In this document: positions 1-7,813 of the stretch, one piece after another | How the letters are laid out: every line of letters starts with the position of its first letter | How positions within the stretch are numbered: the first letter of the stretch is position 1 | Source of the DNA: Acidovorax sp. FHTAMBA | GTDB lineage: Bacteria; Pseudomonadota; Gammaproteobacteria; Burkholderiales; Burkholderiaceae_C | Assembly: GCF_038958875.1 (NCBI RefSeq) | Contig: NZ_CP152407.1 | Span: forward strand, 1,743,501 to 1,807,500 | Direction of reading: 5' to 3' | DNA length: 64,000 nucleotides | Made by a program: the position numbers and the translations under genes | The notes under the pieces: model-generated | What the model was told of the DNA's origin: nothing | The model's database searches: none | What the model saw: only the letters and a program-made list of their open reading frames with translations

Positions 1-527
1 TCCTGGCGGATGCCCCGCGCCTGCGCCCGGCGTGTGGCCAGCGGCTGGGCCAGAAACTGCTGCTGCCAGGGGGCGCTGCGCGCCTGCACGCGAAACTGCT
101 GGTACTCCACGTCCTGAAGGCACAACAGGTCGCCATGGCTCAGCACGAACCGCTCTGTGCCAAACACCAGCACGGTGGGGTCGGCCAGGCCAGTGAGGCC
201 GCAGTGCTGCAGAAATGCCGTGCCCGCCAGAAAGTCGCGGTTGCCGTGCATGAAATACACCGCCCGGCGCTGCGCGGCGGCCTTCAAGGCGGCGCAGGCC
301 CGGGCCTCAAAGCTACCCGATTCCAGCAGGGCGTCATCGCCCACCCAGACCTCGAACAGGTCGCCCAGAATGAAGAGGGCATCGGCCGAGGTGGTGGCCA
401 GGTAGTGCTCGAAAGCGGCCACCGTGGCGGGCTCGCTGGCCTGCAGGTGCAGGTCGGAAATGAAATCGACCGTGCGCCAGTGCGATGGAGCGGCAAGCTC
501 CTCGAACCGGGGCACGGTCGTGGTCAT
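1..527 (-). CDS. lpxH: UDP-2,3-diacylglucosamine hydrolase, C-terminus beyond window edge
   Basis: Removes UMP from UDP-2,3-diacylglucosamine to give lipid X in lipid A synthesis, at the inner face of the cytoplasmic membrane. The frame read from the ATG at 527 gives an N-terminal calcineurin-like metallophosphoesterase: DFISDLHL near residue 20 (metal ligands Asp, His), ILGDLFEVWVGDD near 45-57, MHGNRDFL near residue 85 and LSHGDLLC near 125. This is the order of the family. About 175 codons are visible; the last third lies left of position 1. The gene is the last member of a minus-strand cluster after ppiB, separated from it by about 185 nt. Identity is clear from the motifs. Confidence 0.9.
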   Translation of the reverse strand, partial: MTTTVPRFEELAAPSHWRTVDFISDLHLQASEPATVAAFEHYLATTSADALFILGDLFEVWVGDDALLESGSFEARACAALKAAAQRRAVYFMHGNRDFLAGTAFLQHCGLTGLADPTVLVFGTERFVLSHGDLLCLQDVEYQQFRVQARSAPWQQQFLAQPLATRRAQARGIRQ

Positions 528-644
528 GGAAGTGTTTTTTAACGAAGCGCTTCAGGCACAACGCTTTGAGCCCTGCGCACAAAACCGGCGTGGCCGAGGC
601 CAGCGGCCGCCGCGCAAGGGCCGCCCCGCCGCGCTGGCACCGTC

Positions 645-700
645 CCTCTTCCCGAATTGCGTAGCAATTCGAGAGAAGGGGGAGGGCGCGCAGCGCCACA
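645..700. repeat. Hairpin repeat between ppiB and lpxH
   Basis: A perfect stem CGAATTGC-GTA-GCAATTCG (653-671) sits inside a longer pyrimidine/purine mirror (CCCTCTTCC on one side, AGAAGGGGGAGGG on the other) and is followed by a GC-rich tail. There is no T-run, so it is not a classical terminator. It may be a dispersed intergenic repeat or an mRNA-stabilising hairpin. Confidence 0.5.
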
Positions 701-712
701 GGGGGATGGCGC

Positions 713-1219
713 TCAAAGTGCCACAGCCTTCTCGATCACAACGTCTTCCTTCGGCACGTCGTCATGGAAGCCCTTGCGGCCCGTCTTCACGGCCTTGATC
801 TTGTCCACCACGTCGGTGCCCGAGACGACCTTGCCGAACACGGCATAGCCCCAGCCCTGGGCCGAGGGGGCGGTGTGGTTCAGGAAGCCGTTGTCGGCCA
901 CGTTGATGAAGAACTGGGCAGTGGCGGAGTGCGGGTCGCTCGTGCGGGCCATGGCCACGGTGTAGTTGGCGTTCTTCAGGCCGTTGTTGGCTTCGTTTTC
1001 GATGGGCGCATCGGTGCCCTTTTGGGTCATGCCGGGCTCAAAGCCGCCGCCTTGCACCATGAAGCCGGGGATCACGCGGTGGAAGATGGTGTTGTTGTAG
1101 TGGCCCTTGTTCACGTAGGCCAGGAAGTTCTCGACCGACTTGGGCGCCTTGGCGGCGTCGAGTTCGAGGGTGATGACACCGTAGCCGGTGATGTGCAGTT
1201 CGACCTGGGGGTTGCTCAT
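713..1219 (-). CDS. ppiB: Cytoplasmic cyclophilin, peptidyl-prolyl cis-trans isomerase B
   Basis: Catalyses cis-trans isomerisation of X-Pro bonds. The 168-residue product starts MSNPQVELHI and has no signal peptide, so it is cytosolic. Cyclophilin signature residues are present: FHRVIPGFMVQGG near 48-60, the AMART segment near 85 and a typical QFFIN near 98. The ATG at 1219 is chosen because AAGGAAAC lies just upstream; a longer frame begins further upstream but has no ribosome site. It lies 29 nt downstream of a second cyclophilin gene. The two proteins are clearly paralogous, with the same length of core and motif order. Confidence 0.93.
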   Translation of the reverse strand: MSNPQVELHITGYGVITLELDAAKAPKSVENFLAYVNKGHYNNTIFHRVIPGFMVQGGGFEPGMTQKGTDAPIENEANNGLKNANYTVAMARTSDPHSATAQFFINVADNGFLNHTAPSAQGWGYAVFGKVVSGTDVVDKIKAVKTGRKGFHDDVPKEDVVIEKAVAL

Positions 1220-1248
1220 GGCAATGTTTCCTTCAAAAAATGGCGGGC

Positions 1249-1830
1249 TCACTTCACCAGGGTGGCGGAGTTGATGGTGACGGGGGTGGTGGGCATGTTC
1301 TGGTGCGGGCCCTTGTTGCCGGTGGCCACGGCCTTGATCTTGTCCACCACGGCCGTGCCTTCGACCACCTTGCCGAACACGGCGTAGCCGTGGCCGTCAG
1401 GCTGGGGGGCGTTGAGCATGGCGTTGTCCTTCACGTTGATGAAGAACTGCGAGGTGGCCGAGTTGGGGTTGCTCGTGCGGGCCATCGCGATGGTGTAGGT
1501 GTCGTTCTTCAGGCCATTGTTGGCCTCCAGCGGAATCGGCGCCTTGGTGGGCTTTTGCACCATGTCGGCGGTGAAGCCACCGCCCTGGATCATGAAGCCG
1601 TCCATCACCCGGTGGAACACCGTGCCGTCATAGTGCCTGTCGTTCACATAGGCCAGGAAGTTCTCGACCGTCTTGGGGGCCTTGGCCGGGTCGAGCTGCA
1701 CCACGATGTCGCCCATCGAGGTGGCCAGCTTGACCTTGGGGGCGTCTTGTGCCAGCACAGGTGCTACTGAAAACATAGCTGTCAGCGCAATACTGGCAAG
1801 CGCCAGGGTCGAATTTTTTCTGGAAATCAT
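1249..1830 (-). CDS. ppiA: Periplasmic cyclophilin-type peptidyl-prolyl isomerase
   Basis: A cyclophilin of 193 residues with an N-terminal Sec signal (KNSTLALASIALTAMFS, then AQDAPK after the likely cleavage site), so the mature enzyme is periplasmic. The core shows FHRVMDGFMIQGGGF and the ATSQFFINV segment. GGAGTGATT precedes the ATG. The start overlaps the stop of the upstream transpeptidase gene as ATGA, which points to translational coupling. Part of the signal peptide and adjoining mature codons is encoded by a diverged copy of a dispersed repeat (about 1772-1820). The symbol follows function and location; it is not a one-to-one orthology claim. Confidence 0.88.
   Translation of the reverse strand: MISRKNSTLALASIALTAMFSVAPVLAQDAPKVKLATSMGDIVVQLDPAKAPKTVENFLAYVNDRHYDGTVFHRVMDGFMIQGGGFTADMVQKPTKAPIPLEANNGLKNDTYTIAMARTSNPNSATSQFFINVKDNAMLNAPQPDGHGYAVFGKVVEGTAVVDKIKAVATGNKGPHQNMPTTPVTINSATLVK
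1772..1820 (+). repeat. Diverged dispersed repeat inside ppiA signal-peptide region
   Basis: ATAGCTGTCAGCGC followed by ACTGGCAAGCGCCAG aligns with the cleaner copy at 34882-34952 (ATAGCTGCTAGCGC, then CTGGATAAGCGCTGG). It is translated on the other strand as part of the signal peptide. Assignment is by eye; identity is roughly two thirds. Confidence 0.45.
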
Positions 1831-3101
1831 CCAATCACTCCTTCGAAAAAGATCTGCCATTGCTGGCCGCGGCGGGCCCAATACTGTCGCTTGACCGGCC
1901 CGGTGCGGGCGCCTTCTGCGACCTCGCCGAACGTTACCACCATGGTGTCGGCCGAGTCGGTCCACCGCAGGTAGGACTTGTCCTTGAGGTGAAGTTCCCG
2001 ACCGCGCAGCGCACGTGTTTCGGCGTGCAACACCTGGGCCCACTGCTCCAGCGGCTTATTGCGTTGGCCCTGGAAGTCGGGCGCATAAAAAGCCATCAGG
2101 CGGCTGAGGTCGCCCTGGGTCTTGGCATCCCGCCAGGCGTTGAGCACCGCGTCAAACGATTTGCGCTCTGACTGGATGGCCTGGGGTGCCACCCACTGCA
2201 GCTGGCGCGCAATGACCACTGGCGTGGAGCGTGGCTCCACGGTGCGCAGGATGCGTTCCAGGTCGGGGTTGGCCAGCACCAGGCAGCCATCGGTGGCCAG
2301 CGGGGCGCGCGCAAACTGGTTGGACGGGGTGCCGTGCAGCCAGATGCCGCTGCCTGTCTTGCCGCGGCTCAGGTCCAGCGGGTTGGGATAGTTGATGGGC
2401 AGGGCGCCCACGCCGTAGAAGTCCTTGAGCGTGGCGGGGTCCAGCCGGCTGGTGATGAAGTACACGCCCAGCGGCGTGCGCTGGTCGCCCTCAAGGGATT
2501 TTTCGATACCCATCTTGCCGACCGACGCGTAGTAGTCGGCCACCAGGCGCAGGCCCTTGGCGCTGTTCTCGAACAGGTACAGGCGCGAGCGCGAGGCGTC
2601 GATGGCGATGGCGTGGCGCGAGCGGGGCGAGAGCTCCAGAAACTGCGTGGGGATCGTATTGGCCGGCGGGCGGCTGCGTTGGGCATCCACACGCTGGCGC
2701 GACTCGGTGCGCAGGTCTTCCAGCGTGGCGGCAGCCTCGATGCTGCGCACGGAATCCGGCTCCGGCAGGTCGCCCAGGCGCCGGATGGGGCGGGTGCGGG
2801 CCGTCAGCAGGTCACCCACCGCCAGTTGCGCAAGCTGAAAGTGGGGGTAGTCGCGGGCCAGGGCTTCTGCCGCGCGCAGGGCTTCGCGGCCCCGGCCTTC
2901 GGCGGTGAGCCTGTACACGGCCAGCAGGCGGGCTTCTGCCTCGCCGTCGCGCAGGTCCGCGGCCGCTGCGGGCGCCGCCTGGGCAGCGCGCTGCGCCTTG
3001 TTGCTGCCCTGCGCCAGTGCAGGGGCTGCCTGCAACAGCACAGCCATGGCGAGGGAGCCCGCCACCACCCGGTGGCTGTGTGCGAAACGGGGCACCAACA
3101 T
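1827..3101 (-). CDS. L,D-transpeptidase (YkuD fold) with Cds6-like C-terminal domain
   Basis: Periplasmic cell-wall enzyme that forms or edits peptide cross-links. From the ATG at 3101 the product is 424 residues with a signal peptide ending ALAQ. An alpha-helical N-terminal region (about 40-130) is followed by a YkuD catalytic domain (about 145-285) holding HGTPSNQFA and the nucleophile loop ATDGCLVL. This loop differs from the common SHGCVR form but keeps the catalytic Cys. The last 110 residues resemble an NTF2-like domain (NAWRDAKTQGDLSRLMAFY) of the kind seen in Cds6-type transpeptidases. A GTG at 3125 would add eight residues; I prefer the ATG because it directly begins the signal peptide. 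The stop overlaps the cyclophilin start. Confidence 0.82.
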   Translation of the reverse strand: MLVPRFAHSHRVVAGSLAMAVLLQAAPALAQGSNKAQRAAQAAPAAAADLRDGEAEARLLAVYRLTAEGRGREALRAAEALARDYPHFQLAQLAVGDLLTARTRPIRRLGDLPEPDSVRSIEAAATLEDLRTESRQRVDAQRSRPPANTIPTQFLELSPRSRHAIAIDASRSRLYLFENSAKGLRLVADYYASVGKMGIEKSLEGDQRTPLGVYFITSRLDPATLKDFYGVGALPINYPNPLDLSRGKTGSGIWLHGTPSNQFARAPLATDGCLVLANPDLERILRTVEPRSTPVVIARQLQWVAPQAIQSERKSFDAVLNAWRDAKTQGDLSRLMAFYAPDFQGQRNKPLEQWAQVLHAETRALRGRELHLKDKSYLRWTDSADTMVVTFGEVAEGARTGPVKRQYWARRGQQWQIFFEGVIG

Positions 3102-3131
3102 GCGCGGTATCGGTATCGGGGTCACGAGAGC

Positions 3132-3156
3132 AAAAAAAACGCCCGCGCTTCGGGCG
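3132..3156 (-). terminator. Intrinsic terminator downstream of TPR gene
   Basis: Read on the minus strand, CGCCCG-AAGCG-CGGGCG is followed by eight T residues. It lies between the TPR-protein stop (3180) and the transpeptidase start (3101), so it should end the TPR transcript and separate the two genes. Confidence 0.85.
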
Positions 3157-3179
3157 CAGGCGCGGCGGTGGAGGTCATG

Positions 3180-4265
3180 TCAGCCGCCTGTGGCTTCGCG
3201 GACGATGGCCCAGCGCCCATTGCTGTTGACGAGGTCGAGCGTCTTGCGGCTGGTGACATTGAGTGCATCGGCACTGTAGGCCTGGCGAAAACGTGCCGTG
3301 GCCTTGTCGCCATTGACGGAAACCGCCATGTCCGACAACTGCACGCTGATCCTGGATTTGCCCACGATGCGCGCCTCGCGCTCTTTCTCCCACGCGCTGC
3401 GCGACTGGCGGCCAGGCGGGTCGAACGATGCGTCGTACGCGGCCAGATAGGCGGTCATGTCCTTGGCCGCCCAGGCAGCGGCCCAGGCCTGGACCGCCGA
3501 TGTGACGGCCTGGACGGAGGCATCGCTTGCTGCCGCAGGCGCTGGCGGGGTGGGGGCCGCTGCTGCTGCGGGAGCGGCGGCTGGTGCCGGTGCGGGTGCT
3601 GTGGCCGCTGGCGCGACGGCTGGTGCTGGTGGTGCCGTGGGTGCGGGGGGCGCAGGCCGCTGCGTGGCCACGATGCTGGGCGCTGCAGCGGGCGACGGTG
3701 CGGGCGCTGCGGCAGCGGCGCGCCCCGGTTTGCCGACGGTGTCTGCCGAAAAGAGTTCGCGGATCAGTGCCAGCTTGGGCTTGACGGAATTGGCGTGGGT
3801 GGCATCGAGCTGCAGCGCCTTGTTGTAGGCCTGGCTGGCCAGCTTGGCGTAGATGTCGCCCAGGTTCTCGTGCGCGGTGGCGTAGCTGGGGTTGGTGCGG
3901 ATCGCCATCTCCAGCGCCGTGCGTGCCTTGTCCAGCTGGTTCTGGTTGGCGTACAGCACGGCCAGGTTGTTGTAGGGCTCGGGCAGCTCCGGATATTCTT
4001 CCGTGAGCTTGGTGAAGGTGGTGATGGCATCGGCCGGCTTGCCCGAATCTGCCTGCGCCACGCCACGCAGGAAGCGCAGTTGCGGGTCGCGCGGGTTGGC
4101 CGCCAGGCGCTGGTCGGCCTTGGTGAGCGCGTCGGCAGGCTTGCCGGCCTTGATCAGCTGGGTGATTTCCGCGTAGTCGTCGGCCTGGGCCGCGCCGGTG
4201 CCCAGCAGCGCAGTCAGTGCCAGCAGGCGCAGGAGGCGTGGAAGTGTGCAGCGGACTTGCTTCAT
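3180..4265 (-). CDS. Periplasmic TPR protein with Ala/Pro linker and NTF2-like tail
   Basis: A 361-residue exported protein from the ATG at 4265; the signal peptide ends GAAQA before DDYAEI. Three to four TPR-like helical pairs (ADQRLAANPRDPQLRFLRGV, YNNLAVLYANQNQLDKA, NPSYATAHENLGDIYAKL) span residues 30-165. They are followed by a very Ala/Pro-rich low-complexity linker (about 185-245) and a C-terminal domain (VQAWAAAWAAKDMTAYLAAY...) matching the last domain of the neighbouring L,D-transpeptidase. Family function is not known to me. The shared domain and adjacency suggest the two act at the same cell-wall site. An upstream ATG would add 38 residues ahead of the signal peptide and is unlikely. 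Confidence 0.8.
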   Translation of the reverse strand: MKQVRCTLPRLLRLLALTALLGTGAAQADDYAEITQLIKAGKPADALTKADQRLAANPRDPQLRFLRGVAQADSGKPADAITTFTKLTEEYPELPEPYNNLAVLYANQNQLDKARTALEMAIRTNPSYATAHENLGDIYAKLASQAYNKALQLDATHANSVKPKLALIRELFSADTVGKPGRAAAAAPAPSPAAAPSIVATQRPAPPAPTAPPAPAVAPAATAPAPAPAAAPAAAAAPTPPAPAAASDASVQAVTSAVQAWAAAWAAKDMTAYLAAYDASFDPPGRQSRSAWEKEREARIVGKSRISVQLSDMAVSVNGDKATARFRQAYSADALNVTSRKTLDLVNSNGRWAIVREATGG

Positions 4266-4473
4266 GGGGACTTCAAAGGTGGGGGGCAGCGGGTGTCCCA
4301 GGCGGGGGCTTATACTGCGGCGGATTGTAGCTGAGGGGGTTGTCATGACGGTACGCTGTTGCCGCTGGTGATTTCGCAAGATGCCCCTCGCCGGGCCAAC
4401 CCCGCCCGGGGCCGCCGCCCCCCGCTGCCGGCGCCATGTTCGCCCCCCATCAAGCCTCCGTTACTGAAATCCC

Positions 4474-5853
4474 ATGAGTTTGCGCATCTACAACACGCTG
4501 TCGCGTGCTTTGGAAGACTTTTCTCCGCTTGAACCCGGCCATGTGCGCATGTACGTGTGCGGCATGACCATCTATGACCTGTGCCACATCGGCCACGCCC
4601 GGATGATGATGGCGTTCGACGTGGTGCAGCGCTGGCTCAAAAGCAGCGGCTACCGCGTCACCTACGTGCGCAACATCACCGACATCGACGACAAGATCAT
4701 CAAGCGCGCGCTGGAGCGCGGCATCACCATCCGCCAGCTCACCGACGAGATGATTGCCGCCATGCACCAGGACATCGGCCTGCTGGGCATCGAGCCGCCT
4801 TCGGCCGAGCCCCGCGCCACCGAATATGTGCCCCAGATGCTGTCGCTGATCGGCCAGCTGGAAGGCAAAGGCCTGGCCTACCGTGCCAGCAACGGCGACG
4901 TGAACTATTCCGTGCGCAAATTCGACGGCTACGGCAAGCTCTCTGGCAAGTCGCTCGACGAGCTGCGCGCTGGCGAGCGCGTGGCCGTGCTGGACGGCAA
5001 GGAAGACCCGCTCGACTTCGTGCTGTGGAAATCCGCCAAGGCCGACGAGCCGCCCGAGGCCAAGTGGGACAGCACCTTTGGCGCGGGCCGCCCCGGCTGG
5101 CACATCGAGTGCTCGGCCATGAGCTGCGCCACGCTGGGTGAAACCTTTGACATCCACGGCGGCGGGGCAGACCTGCAGTTCCCCCACCACGAGAACGAGA
5201 TCGCCCAGAGCGAAGGCGCCACCGGCAAGCCGCTGGCCAGGTTCTGGGTGCACAACGGATTTGTGCGTGTAGACAACGAGAAGATGTCCAAGAGCTTGGG
5301 CAACTTCTTCACCATCCGTGACGTGCTCCGGCAGTACGACGCGGAGACCGTGCGTTTCTTCATCGTGCGCGCCCACTACCGCAGCGCGCTGAACTACAGC
5401 GATGCCCATCTGGACGACGCGCGCCAGGCCTTGAAGCGCCTGTACACAGCCCTGAGCCTGGTGGCGCCCGCCGATCGGGCAGGCATTGACTGGGCCGACC
5501 CCTACGCCGCCCGCTTCAAGGCCGCCATGGACGAGGACTTCGGCACCCCCGAGGCCGTGGCCGTGCTGTTTGACCTGGCCGGTGAGGTCAACAAGACCCG
5601 CTCGGCCGCGCTGGCGGGCCTGCTCAAGGCGCTGGGGGGATGCCTGGGTATCCTGCAGGGTGACCCCAAGGCGTTTCTGCAGGCCGGGGCAGAAGTGAGC
5701 GGTGCGGACATCGAGGCGCAGATTGCCGCCCGCGCTGCCGCCAAGGCGGCCAGGAATTTCGCGGAGGCCGATCGCATCCGCCAGGCGCTGCTTGACCAGG
5801 GCATCGTGCTCAAGGACTCGCCCACGGGGACGACCTGGGAAGCTGCGCAGTGA
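4474..5853 (+). CDS. cysS: Cysteinyl-tRNA synthetase
   Basis: Charges tRNA-Cys with cysteine in the cytosol. It is a class I synthetase of 459 residues, the usual length. It has the zinc/ATP region YVCGMTIYDLCHIGHAR (HIGH motif near residue 38), the Cys and His zinc ligands around GWHIECSAM and HHENEIAQSE, and KMSKSLGNF near 270. The C-terminal anticodon-binding helix bundle is intact. No strong Shine-Dalgarno sequence is seen before the ATG. Confidence 0.98.
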   Translation: MSLRIYNTLSRALEDFSPLEPGHVRMYVCGMTIYDLCHIGHARMMMAFDVVQRWLKSSGYRVTYVRNITDIDDKIIKRALERGITIRQLTDEMIAAMHQDIGLLGIEPPSAEPRATEYVPQMLSLIGQLEGKGLAYRASNGDVNYSVRKFDGYGKLSGKSLDELRAGERVAVLDGKEDPLDFVLWKSAKADEPPEAKWDSTFGAGRPGWHIECSAMSCATLGETFDIHGGGADLQFPHHENEIAQSEGATGKPLARFWVHNGFVRVDNEKMSKSLGNFFTIRDVLRQYDAETVRFFIVRAHYRSALNYSDAHLDDARQALKRLYTALSLVAPADRAGIDWADPYAARFKAAMDEDFGTPEAVAVLFDLAGEVNKTRSAALAGLLKALGGCLGILQGDPKAFLQAGAEVSGADIEAQIAARAAAKAARNFAEADRIRQALLDQGIVLKDSPTGTTWEAAQ

Positions 5854-5900
5854 AGCAATTTTGCATGTCAAATATGCCTTTGGCGCAGGTGGGGTAAGCG

Positions 5901-6572
5901 GTGGCAGCTCTCAAAAAGATAGCTGGCGATGTCGCAAGCCCGCCGCTGGAACTGGCCACGCCCGACTACTGGGCCGAGGCCTGCAAACACCTGGTCAAAA
6001 AAGACCGGGTGATGAAGCGCCTGATCCCGCAGTTCGGCGACGCCGCGCTGCAGACGCGCGGTGACGCGTTCACCACGCTGGCGCGCTCCATCGTGGGCCA
6101 GCAGGTGTCGGTGAAGGCTGCCCAGACGGTATGGGAGCGTTTTGCCGCGCTGCCGCGCAGCATGAAGCCCGCCAGCGTGCTCAAGCTCAAGATCGACGAC
6201 ATGCGCGCCGCCGGCCTGTCTGCCCGCAAGGTGGACTATCTGGTGGACCTGGCCATGCACTTCGAGGGTGGCAAGCTGCACGTGAAGGACTGGGTGGCCA
6301 TGGATGATGAGGCCATCATTGCCGAGCTGGTGGCCATTCGGGGCATTGGCCGCTGGACCGCCGAGATGTTTCTCATTTTTTACATGATGCGACCCAACGT
6401 GCTGCCGCTGGACGACGTGGGGCTGATCAACGGCATCAGCCAGAATTATTTTTCAGGCGACCCCGTCAGCCGCAGCGATGCCCGCGAGGTGGCCGAGGCC
6501 TGGAAGCCCTGGTGCAGTGTGGCGACTTGGTATATTTGGCGCTCGCTCGACCCGTTGCCGGTGGCTTACTGA
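5901..6572 (+). CDS. DNA-3-methyladenine glycosylase II (AlkA-like, HhH-GPD)
   Basis: Base-excision repair enzyme removing alkylated purines. The 223-residue product has FTTLARSIVGQQVSVKAA near 58, the helix-hairpin-helix LVAIRGIGRWTAEMF near 148, and the catalytic Asp in VLPLDDVGL near 172. The start is GTG; there is no good ATG before the conserved core. The first codons include CTCAAAAAGATAGCTGGC, which may be another diverged copy of the dispersed repeat seen in ppiA and tilS. It lacks the extra N-terminal domain of E. coli AlkA, as do many short bacterial homologues. Confidence 0.88.
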   Translation: MAALKKIAGDVASPPLELATPDYWAEACKHLVKKDRVMKRLIPQFGDAALQTRGDAFTTLARSIVGQQVSVKAAQTVWERFAALPRSMKPASVLKLKIDDMRAAGLSARKVDYLVDLAMHFEGGKLHVKDWVAMDDEAIIAELVAIRGIGRWTAEMFLIFYMMRPNVLPLDDVGLINGISQNYFSGDPVSRSDAREVAEAWKPWCSVATWYIWRSLDPLPVAY

Positions 6573-6670
6573 CGCACCCTGACGCGCTTTACAAAACTGG
6601 CTAACCGTCGGTTACAGTGCGTGCCGTTCGTGGCAACTGCAACCGTCGCGATCCCCCAAGGAGAAAAACG

Positions 6671-7648
6671 TTGGCGAAAAAGACCTTTCTGGATTTCGAG
6701 CAGCCCATAGCCGAACTCGAATCCAAAATTGAAGAACTGCGCTACGTGCAGACCGAGAGTGCCGTCGATATCTCGGAAGAAATCGACCAGCTGAGCAAGA
6801 AGAGCCAGCAGCTCACCAAGGACATCTACAGCGAACTGTCGCCCTGGCAGATCACCAAGATCGCCCGCCACCCCGAGCGCCCCTACACGCTCGACTACGT
6901 GCGCGATATCTTCACCGACTTTGTCGAGCTGCACGGCGACCGCCACTACGCGGACGACCTGTCCATCGTGGGCGGTCTGGCGCGCTTCAACGGCCATGCC
7001 TGCATGGTGCTGGGCCACCAGAAGGGCCGCGACACCAAAGAGCGCGCCATGCGCAACTTCGGCATGAGCAAGCCCGAGGGCTACCGCAAGGCCCTGCGCC
7101 TGATGAAGACGGCCGAGAAGTTCAAGCTGCCCGTGTTCACGTTTGTGGACACGCCCGGCGCCTACCCTGGCATCGACGCCGAAGAGCGCGGCCAGTCCGA
7201 AGCCATCGGCCGCAACATCTTCGAGATGGCGCAGCTTGAAGTGCCCATCATCACCACCATCATTGGCGAAGGCGGCTCCGGCGGCGCGCTGGCCATCAGC
7301 GTGGCCGACCAGGTCGTGATGCTGCAATACGCCATCTACTCCGTGATCAGCCCCGAAGGCTGCGCCTCCATCCTGTGGAAGACCAGCGAGAAGGCGCAGG
7401 AAGCCGCCGATGCGCTGGGCATTACCGCCCACCGCCTCAAGGCCCTGGGCCTGGTGGACAAGATCGTGAACGAACCCGTGGGCGGCGGCCACCGCGACCA
7501 CAAGCAGATGGCCGCTTTCCTCAAGCGCGCGCTGGGCGATGCCTTCCGCCAGGTCGCCGACCTCAAGACCAAAGACCTGCTGGACCGCCGCTATGAGCGC
7601 TTGCAGAGCTACGGCCGTTTCAACGATACGAAGGCAGACAGCCGCTGA
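6671..7648 (+). CDS. accA: Acetyl-CoA carboxylase carboxyltransferase subunit alpha
   Basis: Alpha half of the carboxyltransferase that makes malonyl-CoA for fatty acid synthesis, working with AccD. The TTG start at 6671 follows AAGGAGAAAAACG and gives 325 residues, the normal length, beginning (M)AKKTFLDFEQPIAEL. An ATG at 6617 is in frame but its extension is not family-like. The crotonase-fold core has VDTPGAYPG, GEGGSGGALAI and YSVISPEGCASILWK. A strong terminator follows 33 nt after the stop. Confidence 0.97.
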   Translation: MAKKTFLDFEQPIAELESKIEELRYVQTESAVDISEEIDQLSKKSQQLTKDIYSELSPWQITKIARHPERPYTLDYVRDIFTDFVELHGDRHYADDLSIVGGLARFNGHACMVLGHQKGRDTKERAMRNFGMSKPEGYRKALRLMKTAEKFKLPVFTFVDTPGAYPGIDAEERGQSEAIGRNIFEMAQLEVPIITTIIGEGGSGGALAISVADQVVMLQYAIYSVISPEGCASILWKTSEKAQEAADALGITAHRLKALGLVDKIVNEPVGGGHRDHKQMAAFLKRALGDAFRQVADLKTKDLLDRRYERLQSYGRFNDTKADSR

Positions 7649-7680
7649 GCGCCTGCTGGAAACGAACTGGTATCGCTCTG

Positions 7681-7711
7681 ACGGCGGCCTTTGAAGGCCG
7701 CCGTTGCTTTT
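7681..7711 (+). terminator. Intrinsic terminator after accA
   Basis: Perfect 10-bp stem ACGGCGGCCT-TTGA-AGGCCGCCGT followed by TGCTTTT. Confidence 0.9.
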
Positions 7712-7813
7712 CTGGCGGCACACGGGGCCGGGCAAGCCCTCACTGGCGCACAGGTTGATACCGGATGTAACATGGCTGCAACTGCCCGCTCGGGGTGGTG
7801 CAAGGGGTGTTCC

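Noticed and set aside
653..671. The ppiB-lpxH hairpin as an intrinsic terminator
   Set aside because: Strong stem but no T-run on either strand.
2334..4334. A 666-codon plus-strand frame opposite the transpeptidase and TPR genes
   Set aside because: GC-rich antisense shadow with low-complexity sequence and no motif; the minus-strand genes have signal peptides and domains.
4450..5871. A 473-codon minus-strand frame opposite cysS
   Set aside because: Antisense shadow; cysS has every class I motif.
5908..5955. A further copy of the dispersed repeat at the start of the AlkA-like gene
   Set aside because: Only CAAAAAGATAGCTGGC matches well; the palindromic core is not recognisable.
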